Assembly: GCF_000444995.1 (NCBI RefSeq)
Contig: NC_022041.1
Span: 1,028,001 to 1,092,000 of the forward strand
Source of the DNA: Paracoccus aminophilus JCM 7686
GTDB lineage: Bacteria; Pseudomonadota; Alphaproteobacteria; Rhodobacterales; Rhodobacteraceae
Reading direction: 5' to 3'
DNA length: 64,000 nucleotides
Position numbers and translations under genes: made by a program. Positions 26,646-34,377 of the stretch are shown here, one piece after another (position 1 is the stretch's first letter; every line of letters starts with the position of its first letter). Under the pieces are notes generated by a model. It searched no databases. It had not been told where the DNA came from and saw only the letters and a program-made list of their open reading frames with translations.

Positions 26646-27206
26646 TTAAACCGGATCGAAGCTGACGAGATAAAGCGTGCCGGTGCCGCGGGCTTGCAGC
26701 GCGGCCTCGGGTCGTTCGAGCCGCAGGCAGTCGAGCTTGCCAAGCGCGGTCCCCGCAACCTCAACTCGACCGGTGCCGCAAAAGATCAGGCAGGTCTCGC
26801 CCGAGACCGGCAGGCTAATCTCTCCGGCGATTTCATGGCGCGTCAGGCGATGGGTGACGCGCCCGCGCCGGGACATGGCGTTGAGATCGGTGATCTCCGA
26901 CCCGATCAGCCGGGCCGAGGTCGGTGCATCGGCCGGGAAGGAGAAGGGCGCGGTGTCCTGACGCAGCTCGGTCTCGCCAAGGCCTTCGACCGCAAGCAGG
27001 ATGCCGTCGCCCTCAAGCACGGACAGGCTGCGGTCGATGCCCGGGAAGACCGAGAACGGCCCGTCGGTTGCGACGCTCGCCGTGCTTAGGCGCCAATCGA
27101 AATCATCGGTGCTGGCGCCTTCGGGGTGAATGGCAATCTCGATGGTGATGCCTTTGCCGTTCTTCCACGGCATACGGCGGTGATCTTCGGCGCGGAGGAG
27201 GGTCAT
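26646..27206 (-). CDS. HutD/Ves family protein
   Basis: 186-aa cupin-like protein of the HutD/Ves family. Recognisable stretches are LLRAEDHRRMPWKNGKGITIEIAI, FDWRLSTASVATDGPFSVFPGIDRSLSVLEGDGI and the closing GTGTLYLVSFDPV. HutD in pseudomonads lies in histidine-utilisation operons, but no hut genes are present here, so a role in histidine catabolism is not supported by context. Single gene on the minus strand, 139 bp from the divergent DUF1992 gene start. Confidence 0.88.
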   Translation of the reverse strand: MTLLRAEDHRRMPWKNGKGITIEIAIHPEGASTDDFDWRLSTASVATDGPFSVFPGIDRSLSVLEGDGILLAVEGLGETELRQDTAPFSFPADAPTSARLIGSEITDLNAMSRRGRVTHRLTRHEIAGEISLPVSGETCLIFCGTGRVEVAGTALGKLDCLRLERPEAALQARGTGTLYLVSFDPV

Positions 27207-27345
27207 CTTCGTCCTGTTGCTGCGATCCGGCGGGCAAACCCCGCGTCAACTGCGATCTAGCCCGCTTGGCGCGTCAAGGTCCAGTGCTGGACGCGACGGC
27301 GCATCGGACCTAGATTCGGCGCGTGGCAGCAGGGAGCACCGCCGG

Positions 27346-27675
27346 ATGGGCTGGCTCGACCGAATCGCAGAACGGCTGATGCTCAAGGCGCGTGCCGAGG
27401 GGAAGTTGTCCGGCCTTGCCGGCGAGGGCAAACCCTTGCCCGCCCATCCCGAAGAGGCGATGATCGACACCGGCACCGCGCTTGGCTATCGCATCATGGC
27501 CGAGGCGGGCGTCCTGCCCACCGAAATCGTCATCAAGAAAGAGATCGACGCGCTGCGGCTTGCACTCGCGGATCTGCCCGAAGGCGAGGACCGCCGCGCG
27601 GCGCTGGCCCGTTTGGCCGATCTGGAAATGCGCCATGCCATGGCCCAAGAAGCCCGCCGCGCCTTCATGCGTTGA
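27346..27675 (+). CDS. DUF1992 (DnaJ subfamily C member 28-like) protein
   Basis: 109-aa protein containing most of the DUF1992 domain: WLDRIAERLMLKARAEGKLSGLAGEGKPL and RIMAEAGVLPTEIVIKKEIDALR. The family is named after human DNAJC28 but bacterial members have no J domain; function is unknown. Start at ATG 27346 is supported by AGGGAG 9 nt upstream. Lone gene followed by the convergent tRNA-Gly gene. Confidence 0.88.
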   Translation: MGWLDRIAERLMLKARAEGKLSGLAGEGKPLPAHPEEAMIDTGTALGYRIMAEAGVLPTEIVIKKEIDALRLALADLPEGEDRRAALARLADLEMRHAMAQEARRAFMR

Positions 27676-27731
27676 AACGCGAAGGATATGAGCCCGCGAG
27701 GAAGAATGGATTCGGATATGTCGGGAAGATC

Positions 27732-27805
27732 TGGAGCGGGTGAAGGGAATCGAACCCTCGTATTCAGCTTGGGAAGCTGCTGCTCTACCATTGAGCTACA
27801 CCCGC
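27732..27805 (-). tRNA. tRNA-Gly(CCC)
   Basis: Cloverleaf on the minus strand: acceptor GCGGGTG/CACCCGC, D arm GCTC/GAGC, anticodon loop TTCCCAA giving anticodon CCC, T arm GAGGG-TTCGATT-CCCTT, discriminator T and an encoded CCA. The outermost anticodon-stem pair is G-A, otherwise all stems pair. Confidence 0.95.
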
Positions 27806-27865
27806 GACCCGGCCCGAGTAGCGCGCCCGGCGCGGCGCGTCAAGACGGGTTCGCAGGTGGGGCGG

Positions 27866-28288
27866 TCAGCGCAGACCCATTTCCGCCAAAGCATCGGCGA
27901 TGGCGGTGGGCAGAGAGGGCTCTTCCTCGCGGCCTTGCGGCAGGTCGGGCGGGCTTTCCTCGCCCTTGAGATAGCGCCAGCCCTGGAAGGGGCGGCGCGG
28001 GGTGGCTGCGACGCGGACAAGCTCGGGGTCGAGGACAAGAGCGCAGCGCGCGATCCCGTCTTCGCCGATCCGCTCTTCAAGCCCGATCAGCCGCTGACGC
28101 GCCAGCATCACGCCCTTGAAGACCCAATAGATCGAGCCGCCATCGAGCAGCTCGGCCTCGCGCTTGGGCCACATCCGCGTGACATGGCAGGGGGATTCGC
28201 CCTGCCAGCGTTGCTGCTGCCAGGCGGCGAGCTCGGTCGGGGAATCGCAGCCGACGCAGAGTTTGATGAGATTGAGTGGTGCGGTCAT
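27866..28288 (-). CDS. DUF1489 family protein
   Basis: Protein of 140 aa belonging to an alphaproteobacterial family without known function. Typical are the opening LNLIKLCVGCDSPTELAAW, CHVTRMWPKREAELLDGGSIYWVFKG and GRCALVLDPELVRV-like core (here IARCALVLDPELVRVAATPRRPFQGWRYL). Start is uncertain: ATG 28288 places the conserved motif at residue 4; ATG 28300 or 28324 in the same frame would add 4 or 12 residues. Divergent from the MFS gene, with the 11-bp tandem repeat in between. Confidence 0.82.
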   Translation of the reverse strand: MTAPLNLIKLCVGCDSPTELAAWQQQRWQGESPCHVTRMWPKREAELLDGGSIYWVFKGVMLARQRLIGLEERIGEDGIARCALVLDPELVRVAATPRRPFQGWRYLKGEESPPDLPQGREEEPSLPTAIADALAEMGLR

Positions 28289-28359
28289 GGCCGAAGACAT
28301 AGGCCCGGCCGAGAGCCGCCGCAAGCGCCTGCGCTGAATGTGACGAGGCGGGACCTAGG

Positions 28360-28425
28360 CCAAGCCCACACCAAGCCGCTATCAGACCGACAGCAAACCG
28401 ACGCCAAACCGACACCAAACGGACG
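28360..28425. repeat. Six tandem 11-bp units
   Basis: Six back-to-back 11-mers with consensus CCAAACCGACA: 28360-28370, 28371-28381, 28382-28392, 28393-28403, 28404-28414 and 28415-28425. The last four are closest to the consensus. The array ends 64 bp upstream of the MFS exporter start, in the divergent gap to the DUF1489 gene. Confidence 0.85.
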
Positions 28426-28489
28426 CGGGGACGGGGTTGCACCTCTGAGGCGGCGGGTTTACCGCTGGCAGGTAAGACAGGAAAACCTC

Positions 28490-29704
28490 ATGACAACGCA
28501 CGCCCCCCATCCGGTCCGCCGGCTGCCTCTGCCTGAATTCGTGGCAATGATGGCGCTGGTGTCGGCCGTCGTCGCCTTTTCGATCGACTCGATGCTGCCC
28601 GCGCTGCCCGAAATCGCGCTGGAGCTGACCCCCGGCGACCTGAACCGCGCCCAGCTGGTGCTGACCGCCTTCATGGCGGGCATGGGATTCGGCACCTTCT
28701 TCTCGGGGCCGCTCTCTGATGCGATCGGGCGCAAACCCGCGATCACCTTTGGCTTCGCGCTTTATGCCGTGGCGGCGCTGGCGGCCTCGCAGGCGCAATC
28801 GCTGGAGTTCCTGCTGGCCGCGCGTTTCGTCATGGGGCTGGGGGCCTCGGCGCCGCGAATTTCCAGCATGGCGCTGGTGCGCGATCTCTATCAGGGCCGC
28901 GAGATGGCGCGGATCACCAGCTTTGTCTCGATGGTCTTCATCCTGATCCCGGCGGTGGCACCGCTGCTCGGGCGTCAGGTCATCCATCTGTTTGGCTGGC
29001 ATGGGGTCTTCGGGTCGTTCGTCGTGCTGGCGGTGATCGGGGCAACTTGGGTCAACCTGCGCCAAGCCGAGACCCTCCCGCGCGAGATGCGGCGCGGCTT
29101 CAGTGCGAAATCGCTGGTCTCGGGCATTATCGAGGTCGCGTCGAACCGGCAGGTCATGCTGATCACCGTGGTGCTGGCGCTTGGCTTTGGTCAGATGTTC
29201 GCGCTGCTGAGCTCGGCCGAACAGATCTTCCGCGTCATCTATGACCGCGGCGAGAGCTTCCCCTATTGGTTCGCGATCATGGCGCTCTTTGCCGGTTCGG
29301 CGAGCCTCCTCAACGCCAAGATGGTCTTCCGCTACGGCATGAAGCGCATGGCGCGCGAGGCCTATGTGATGCAATCGGTGATCTCGCTGGTGATGGTGGT
29401 GCTGATCTATGGCGATCTGCTGCCCGAAGTGCTGCGCTTCCCGGTCTTCTTCTTCTGGGCGGTGACGGTCTTTGCCATGGCGGGGGTGACTTTCGGCAAT
29501 CTCAACGCGCTGGCGCTGCAGAAGATGGGCCATATCGCGGGCACGACGGCCTCGGTGGTCTCGGCCTTCTCGACCTTCGGCGCGGTGGCGATCGCGGCGC
29601 CGATCGGGCTGCTCTTTGACGGCACCTTGCGCCCGATGGTGGCGGCGACGCTGATCTGCTCTTGCCTCGCCACGGTGCTGATGAGCCGGATCCGCGAGGG
29701 CTGA
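28490..29704 (+). CDS. Bcr/CflA-type multidrug MFS transporter
   Basis: 404-aa inner-membrane drug:proton antiporter of the 12-helix DHA1 type. The pattern SIDSMLPALPEIALEL in helix 1, FFSGPLSDAIGRKPAI between helices 2 and 3, and RFVMGLGASAPRISSMALVRDLYQGREMARI in helix 4 to 5 identify the Bcr/CflA group. Start at ATG 28490 has CAGGA about 8 nt upstream. Divergent from the DUF1489 gene and preceded by the tandem 11-bp repeat. Followed by a good intrinsic terminator. Substrate not determinable. Confidence 0.93.
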   Translation: MTTHAPHPVRRLPLPEFVAMMALVSAVVAFSIDSMLPALPEIALELTPGDLNRAQLVLTAFMAGMGFGTFFSGPLSDAIGRKPAITFGFALYAVAALAASQAQSLEFLLAARFVMGLGASAPRISSMALVRDLYQGREMARITSFVSMVFILIPAVAPLLGRQVIHLFGWHGVFGSFVVLAVIGATWVNLRQAETLPREMRRGFSAKSLVSGIIEVASNRQVMLITVVLALGFGQMFALLSSAEQIFRVIYDRGESFPYWFAIMALFAGSASLLNAKMVFRYGMKRMAREAYVMQSVISLVMVVLIYGDLLPEVLRFPVFFFWAVTVFAMAGVTFGNLNALALQKMGHIAGTTASVVSAFSTFGAVAIAAPIGLLFDGTLRPMVAATLICSCLATVLMSRIREG

Positions 29705-29728
29705 GCCTGCGCGCAGAGCAGCGATCTT

Positions 29729-29757
29729 AGGCGGCGACCGCAAGGCGCCGCCTTTTT
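29729..29757 (+). terminator. Intrinsic terminator after the MFS gene
   Basis: AGGCGGCG and CGCCGCCT arms with a 9-nt loop, followed by a run of five T. Confidence 0.85.
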
Positions 29758-29810
29758 CATGGGCGCAGGCCCGCGCATTTAGACGGCAGGCGGGGCGGGC
29801 GATTTCGGGC

Positions 29811-29836
29811 AAAATAAAAGGCCCCGCGAGGGGCCT
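29811..29836 (-). terminator. Terminator of tRNA-Glu copy 1
   Basis: On the minus strand GGCCCC-TCGC-GGGGCC hairpin followed by TTTTATTTT. Confidence 0.9.
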
Positions 29837-29861
29837 GAAGGTCCGGTCGATCCGGAAGGAA

Positions 29862-29936
29862 TGGCAGCCCGTAGGGGAGTCGAACCCCTCTTTTCAGGTT
29901 GAAAACCTGACGTCCTAACCGATAGACGAACGGGCC
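29862..29936 (-). tRNA. tRNA-Glu(TTC), copy 1
   Basis: Acceptor GGCCCGT/ACGGGCT with a G-U first pair, D arm with GTCTATCGGTTAGGAC, anticodon loop TTTTCAA (anticodon TTC), T arm GAGGGG-region with TTCGACT loop, discriminator G and encoded CCA. Sequence identical to copy 2. Confidence 0.97.
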
Positions 29937-30109
29937 ATTCCAATCCCGTGCGGTGTAACCCGCGCGGTGTGAGGCGGTGTTTAGGCCAGCCCGAAGATGG
30001 CCGCAAGGGGGGAACTGAGCTTTTCCGACATTCCTGCGAAGATTATATGTCGCCGCGCGATTTCAAAGGCTTTCGCGCGAAGAATGTGGGAATTTTCAGG
30101 ATTTTCGGC

Positions 30110-30135
30110 AAAATAAAAGGCCCCGCGAGGGGCCT
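30110..30135 (-). terminator. Terminator of tRNA-Glu copy 2
   Basis: Same GGCCCC-TCGC-GGGGCC hairpin and T-rich tail as in copy 1. Confidence 0.9.
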
Positions 30136-30160
30136 GAAGGTCCGGTTGATCCGGAAGGAA

Positions 30161-30235
30161 TGGCAGCCCGTAGGGGAGTCGAACCCCTCTTTTCAGGTTG
30201 AAAACCTGACGTCCTAACCGATAGACGAACGGGCC
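30161..30235 (-). tRNA. tRNA-Glu(TTC), copy 2
   Basis: Base-for-base the same tRNA as copy 1, with anticodon TTC and encoded CCA. Confidence 0.97.
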
Positions 30236-30347
30236 ATTCCAGTCCCGTGCGGTTCAACCCGCGCGGTGTGGAGCGGTGTTTAGGGCAGGGTGCGAAAGCT
30301 CGCAAGAGGAAAAGTCACCTCGCGCGAAAATAGTTCGCACCCGCCGG

Positions 30348-32099
30348 TCATGCCACTTCGGCGGCATCGTCGAGACGCAGCCGCACGCGCTCTTTGCCGC
30401 CCCAAAGCGAAAGTTCGAGCTTGCCCGCCAGATGGAAGCGCCGCCCCTTGGCGCCCAGCATCCCGGGGCCAAGCGGCCCGTTCATCGCGCCCCAGGCGAC
30501 GGCCTCGACCGGCTGCGAGCCGGGGCTGCGGAAGCGCAGGCGCAGGTGGCTGTCGCCCATCGTGGTGACGTTCTCGACCAGCTGCTCGGCAAAGGCAAAG
30601 CGCGGGGCGGGAGCGGCCTGCCCGAAGGGGCCAGCGCGTTCGAGCAGATGCATCATCTCGACCGAGGCACCCTGCGGATCCAAAAGGCCCGAGATCCGCA
30701 GATCATTGACGCCCGAGCGCTCGGCCATTTCGCGCGACAAGAGCTCGGCGAGACGCGCCATCGCCTGCGGGATCAGCTCTTCGGCGACGGTCAGCCCGGC
30801 CGCCATGGCATGTCCGCCGCCCTTGATCAGCAGGCCCTCGCTGGCAAGGCGCTGGATCGCACGGCCGAGATCGACGCCCGGCACCGAGCGGGCCGAGCCC
30901 TTGCCGATACCGCGCTCGACGCCGATGACGACCGAGGGCAGGTTCACCGCCTCTTTCACCCGCGCTGCGACAATGCCGACAACGCCGGGATGCCAACCCT
31001 CGCCCGCCGCCCAGGCGAGCGGGCCGGGCGCGGCGGCAAGATGAGCCTCGACCTGAGCCAGAGCCTCGTCGCGGACAGCGGCCTCAATGGCGCGGCGGTC
31101 GCGGTTGAGCTCATCGAGCTGCTTGGCCAAGGCCTCGGCGCGGCGCGGATCGGTGGTGGAAAGGCAAAGCGCGCCCAGATCGGCCCGACCGACCCGGCCA
31201 CCGGCATTGATGCGCGGCCCGAGGAGAAAGCCGAGATGAAAGGCGCTCGGCGCCGAATCAAGCCGCGCGACATCCGAAAGCGCCGAGAGGCCGACACGCT
31301 CGCGCCGGGCCATGACCACTAGCCCCTGCCGGACAAAGGCGCGGTTGACGCCAATCAGCGGCGCGACATCGGCCACAGTCGCCAAGGCGACCAGATCGAG
31401 CATCGCGATCAGATCGGGCTGGGCGCGCCCGGATTCGCGCAGAAGCTTGTTCGCCTGAACCAGCGTCAGAAAGACCACGCCCGCCGCACAAAGATGGCCC
31501 AAGGAGCCGTCTTCATCCTGCCGGTTCGGGTTCACCACGGCCAGCGCCGGGGGCAGGGTTTCGCCACCCTGATGGTGGTCGAGCACAATCACATCGGTGT
31601 CCTTGGCCGCCGCTAAGGCGTCATGGCTCAGCGTGCCACAATCGACGCAGATGATCAGATCATGGGCACTGGCGAGCTGGCTGATCGCGGGCGCATTCGG
31701 GCCATAGCCCTCGTCAATCCGGTCGGGAATATAAAGCGTGGTCTCGCGCCCCTGCGCGCGGAACCAGTCGATCAGCAGCGCCGCCGAAGAACCGCCATCG
31801 ACATCGTAATCAGCAAAGATCGCGACGCGCTGGCCGCTGTTCGCCGCCGCGACAATACGCTCGGCCGCGGGCGCCATATCGCGCAGGCGCAGCGGATTGG
31901 GCAGCAGATCGCGCAATTTGGGCTCTAGATAGCCCTGCGCATCGGCGGCAGTGACCTCGCGCGAGGCCAGCACACGGGCGATTGGCAAGGGCAGGGCGGA
32001 CTCTTGCGCCAAGGCCTCAGCCGCGCGCTCGAGCGCAGGGTCAGGGGAAAGCCAGCGGCGGCCGGTCAGGGAGTTTTCGACATTCAGAAAAGCGCTCAT
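30348..32099 (-). CDS. recJ: Single-stranded-DNA-specific exonuclease RecJ
   Basis: 5'-3' single-strand exonuclease in recombination and mismatch repair, cytoplasmic. The 583-aa protein has DHH-family motifs: IFADYDVDGGSSAALL (Asp97, Asp99, Asp101), LIICVDCGT, VIVLDHHQGGE, then the DHHA1 domain with GVVGIVAARVKEAVNLPSVV and GGGHAMAAGLTV, and a C-terminal OB-like domain. I start at ATG 32099 (MSAFLNVENS), since the in-frame extension to 32204 reads through glpX's terminator and is not conserved-looking. Lies 134 nt downstream of glpX on the same strand. Confidence 0.97.
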   Translation of the reverse strand: MSAFLNVENSLTGRRWLSPDPALERAAEALAQESALPLPIARVLASREVTAADAQGYLEPKLRDLLPNPLRLRDMAPAAERIVAAANSGQRVAIFADYDVDGGSSAALLIDWFRAQGRETTLYIPDRIDEGYGPNAPAISQLASAHDLIICVDCGTLSHDALAAAKDTDVIVLDHHQGGETLPPALAVVNPNRQDEDGSLGHLCAAGVVFLTLVQANKLLRESGRAQPDLIAMLDLVALATVADVAPLIGVNRAFVRQGLVVMARRERVGLSALSDVARLDSAPSAFHLGFLLGPRINAGGRVGRADLGALCLSTTDPRRAEALAKQLDELNRDRRAIEAAVRDEALAQVEAHLAAAPGPLAWAAGEGWHPGVVGIVAARVKEAVNLPSVVIGVERGIGKGSARSVPGVDLGRAIQRLASEGLLIKGGGHAMAAGLTVAEELIPQAMARLAELLSREMAERSGVNDLRISGLLDPQGASVEMMHLLERAGPFGQAAPAPRFAFAEQLVENVTTMGDSHLRLRFRSPGSQPVEAVAWGAMNGPLGPGMLGAKGRRFHLAGKLELSLWGGKERVRLRLDDAAEVA

Positions 32100-32179
32100 G
32101 CTTGGGTTTCTGCGCCAGTCGCGGCAGGCTTGCAAGCCCGGCGGCTTGGGGGCGCGGACCGCCGCACGAAAGCCGCATG

Positions 32180-32210
32180 AAAAAGGCGGCATGCCCTGCG
32201 ACATGCCGCC
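32180..32210 (-). terminator. Intrinsic terminator after glpX
   Basis: Perfect 9-bp stem GGCGGCATG/CATGCCGCC with an 8-nt loop, followed on the minus strand by five T. It separates glpX from recJ. Confidence 0.9.
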
Positions 32211-32232
32211 CTTGAAACGCCTACAGCGCCGA

Positions 32233-33195
32233 TCAGCGGATCGGGTTGCGATAGATCATGCGGCGGATCGAGCCGGTTTTAGAACGCATGAGAATGGTCT
32301 CGGTCTGGAGGTAATGAGGCTGACGCTTGACGCCCTGCACGATCGAGCCATTGGTCACGCCGGTCGCGGCAAAGATCACATCGGCCGTCACCAGCTCATC
32401 GCGCGAATAGATGCGGTTGAGATCGGTGATGCCCGCCTTATGGGCGCGGCCGCGCTCATCATCGTTACGGAACAGAAGCCGCCCCCACATCTGCCCGCCC
32501 ATGCATTTGAGCGCCGAGGCCGCCAGAACGCCCTCAGGAGCGCCGCCCGAGCCCATATACATGTCGATCCCAGTCAGCTCGGCCTCGGCGACATGGATCA
32601 CGCCCGCGACATCGCCATCGGTGATCAGACGGATCCCCGCGCCGGTCGAACGCACTTCCTCGACCAGATCTTCGTGGCGCGGACGTTCGAGAATGCAGCA
32701 GGTGATGTCGCTGGCAGCAACGCCGCGCGCTTTGGCCAAAGCATGAACGCGCTCGGAGGGCGTCATTTCAAGGTTGACGATGTCCTTGGGATAGCCCGGG
32801 CCGATGGCGAGCTTGTCCATATAGACGTCGGGCGCGTGCAGCAGCGTGCCGCGCGGCGCCATGGCGATCACGGTCAGCGCATTCGGCATGTCCTTGGCGG
32901 TCAGCGTCGTGCCTTCCAGCGGATCCAGCGCGATATCAACCTCGGGGCCATTGCCCGAGCCGACCTCTTCGCCAATGTAAAGCATCGGCGCCTCGTCGCG
33001 CTCGCCCTCGCCAATGACGACGACGCCCTTGATGTCGAGCAGGTTGAGCTGTTCGCGCATCGCATTGACGGCCGCCTGATCGGCCGCCTTTTCATCGCCT
33101 CGCCCGATCAGGCGGGCCGAGGCATGAGCAGCAGCCTCACTGACACGGGCAAGCCCGAGAGAGAGCATCCGGTCATTGAAATCGGTGGAGGGCAT
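32233..33195 (-). CDS. glpX: Class II fructose-1,6-bisphosphatase
   Basis: Gluconeogenic phosphatase of the GlpX type (some also act on sedoheptulose-1,7-bisphosphate). The 320-aa protein contains VVIGEGERDEAPMLYIGE, the metal-binding DIALDPLEGTTLTAKDMPNAL and the Asp/Gly-rich ITDGDVAGVI and GSGGAPEGVLAASALKCMGG segments. Cytoplasmic, metal-dependent. Single gene followed by its own terminator. The sequence does not decide between gluconeogenic and Calvin-type use, but no cbb genes are adjacent. Confidence 0.96.
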   Translation of the reverse strand: MPSTDFNDRMLSLGLARVSEAAAHASARLIGRGDEKAADQAAVNAMREQLNLLDIKGVVVIGEGERDEAPMLYIGEEVGSGNGPEVDIALDPLEGTTLTAKDMPNALTVIAMAPRGTLLHAPDVYMDKLAIGPGYPKDIVNLEMTPSERVHALAKARGVAASDITCCILERPRHEDLVEEVRSTGAGIRLITDGDVAGVIHVAEAELTGIDMYMGSGGAPEGVLAASALKCMGGQMWGRLLFRNDDERGRAHKAGITDLNRIYSRDELVTADVIFAATGVTNGSIVQGVKRQPHYLQTETILMRSKTGSIRRMIYRNPIR

Positions 33196-33279
33196 CGCAA
33201 TATTCCTTAGGCAATATGCTGGTTTGCCGGGGTTCTAAGCCCGAGGAGGGGGTGCAGCAAGTCTGTGTGCGCTAACGGC

Positions 33280-33531
33280 TCAGATTTCATGGAGTTCAAG
33301 CGCGAGGGCATGGATTCGCGGCACGATATCACCAAGCGTCTCATGGATCAGCCGGTGTCGTGCAATCCGGCTTAACCCGGCAAAACGCGGGCTCGAGATA
33401 CGGATGCGGAAATGGCTCTCACCGCCGTCGCGAAAGCCGGAGTGCCCGCGATGCCCCTCGCTTTCATCAATGATTTCCAGTATTTGCGGATCGAGCGCCG
33501 ATAGCCGTGCCCGCATCTCGTCGGCAATCAT
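33280..33531 (-). CDS. BolA family protein
   Basis: 83-aa BolA-fold protein; family members pair with monothiol glutaredoxins in iron-sulfur delivery or sensing. The conserved GHRGHSGFRDGGESHFRIRISS and GLSRIARHRLIHETLGD, including the RHR-x-x-x motif, are present. Divergent from the J-domain gene with 69 bp between starts; this bolA/dnaJ-like pair is a common arrangement in alphaproteobacteria as I recall. Which BolA paralogue it represents cannot be settled. Confidence 0.93.
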   Translation of the reverse strand: MIADEMRARLSALDPQILEIIDESEGHRGHSGFRDGGESHFRIRISSPRFAGLSRIARHRLIHETLGDIVPRIHALALELHEI

Positions 33532-33600
33532 CCCGACCCCCCTTTTCTCAGACGTGAAATAGCCTAAACTACTGCTCCCGAATAAGACAAGGCAGGTAAA

Positions 33601-34230
33601 ATGAGCAAGAGCGACCCGTTCGCCTTCGATATTTCGGCCGCTTCCGACAAGAAGCGCCGGGCGAAAGGACGCCGTGGCATGTCAGGTGCTTTCGAGACCT
33701 CGACACGCCGCTGCGACAAGGCAGGCTGTGAAGAGCCAGGGCAATACCGCGCCCCGAAATCCCCGCGGAACCTCGAAGATTTCTTCTGGTTCTGCAAAGA
33801 GCATGTCCGTGAATACAATCTCAACTGGAACTATTTTCAGGGCCAGTCGGAAGAGGAATTCCAGGAATTCCTCGACAATGCCACCGTTTGGGACCGCCCG
33901 ACGAAACCCTTCGGCCGCGCTGCGCAGGACCAGAAATGGGCGCGCCACGGCATCGACGACCCGCTGGAGATTCTCGGCGCCAACGGCACCAACCCCGAGG
34001 TGCGCGCCAAGATGAACCTGCGTAAACTTCCGCCAACTGAGCGCAAGGCGCTGGAAATTCTCGAAGCCAAGGACAGCTGGACCCGCGCCGAGATCCGGAA
34101 ACAATACAAATCCTTGGTGAAAGACCTCCACCCGGACATGAACGGCGGCGACCGTTCGGACGAGGACCGCCTGCAAGAGGTCGTCTGGGCCTGGGATCAA
34201 ATCAAGGAAAGCCGCAGCTTTCGCGACTAA
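33601..34230 (+). CDS. J domain-containing protein
   Basis: 209-aa cytoplasmic co-chaperone-like protein. The J domain is at the C-terminus (about residues 158-207) with RKQYKSLVKDLHPDMNGGD carrying the HPD tripeptide needed to stimulate DnaK. The N-terminal part has a conserved CDKAGCEEPGQYRAPKSP and FFWFCKEHVREYNLNWNYF block whose Cys/His residues could bind metal. No DnaJ Gly/Phe or zinc domains. Ribosome-binding site AAGGCAGG lies just upstream of ATG 33601. Client protein unknown. Confidence 0.93.
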   Translation: MSKSDPFAFDISAASDKKRRAKGRRGMSGAFETSTRRCDKAGCEEPGQYRAPKSPRNLEDFFWFCKEHVREYNLNWNYFQGQSEEEFQEFLDNATVWDRPTKPFGRAAQDQKWARHGIDDPLEILGANGTNPEVRAKMNLRKLPPTERKALEILEAKDSWTRAEIRKQYKSLVKDLHPDMNGGDRSDEDRLQEVVWAWDQIKESRSFRD

Positions 34231-34239
34231 AAGGGCGCG

Positions 34240-34286
34240 CTGCCCCCGCGCGTGCCGCGCTCCCCCGGGGTATTTTTGTGATAAAG
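34240..34286 (-). repeat. Rhodobacterales-type extragenic repeat, copy 2 (inverted)
   Basis: Read on the minus strand it contains TCTTTATCACAAAAATACCC followed by CGGGGGAG and a G/C-rich tail, the same layout as copy 3 on the other side of the terminator. Confidence 0.65.
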
Positions 34287-34319
34287 AAAGCCCGGGCCGC
34301 ATTTGGCGCTCCGGGCTTT
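34287..34319. terminator. Bidirectional terminator between the J-domain gene and metK
   Basis: AAAGCCCGG and CCGGGCTTT arms with a 15-nt G/C-rich loop; A-run and T-run on the two sides serve both converging genes. Confidence 0.8.
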
Positions 34320-34320
34320 G

Positions 34321-34369
34321 TCTTTCATGTAAAAATATCCTGCGGGGGTTCGGGGGCGCAAAGCCCCCG
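34321..34369 (+). repeat. Rhodobacterales-type extragenic repeat, copy 3
   Basis: TCTTTCATGTAAAAATATCC then TGCGGGGGTT and a GGGGGC-GCAAA-GCCCCC hairpin, directly before the metK stop. Confidence 0.7.
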
Positions 34370-34377
34370 ATGATCGC

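Larger units (their letters stand above)
29809..29984 (-). repeat. tRNA-Glu module, copy 1 of a near-identical ~176-bp direct repeat
   Basis: Contains terminator, 3' trailer, tRNA-Glu and about 45 bp upstream of it. It recurs at 30108-30283 with an offset of 299-bp through the tRNA and only a few substitutions outside the tRNA. Confidence 0.9.
30108..30283 (-). repeat. tRNA-Glu module, copy 2 of the ~176-bp direct repeat
   Basis: Second copy of the terminator plus tRNA-Glu module; 123 bp of unrelated sequence (29985-30107) separates it from copy 1. Confidence 0.9.
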
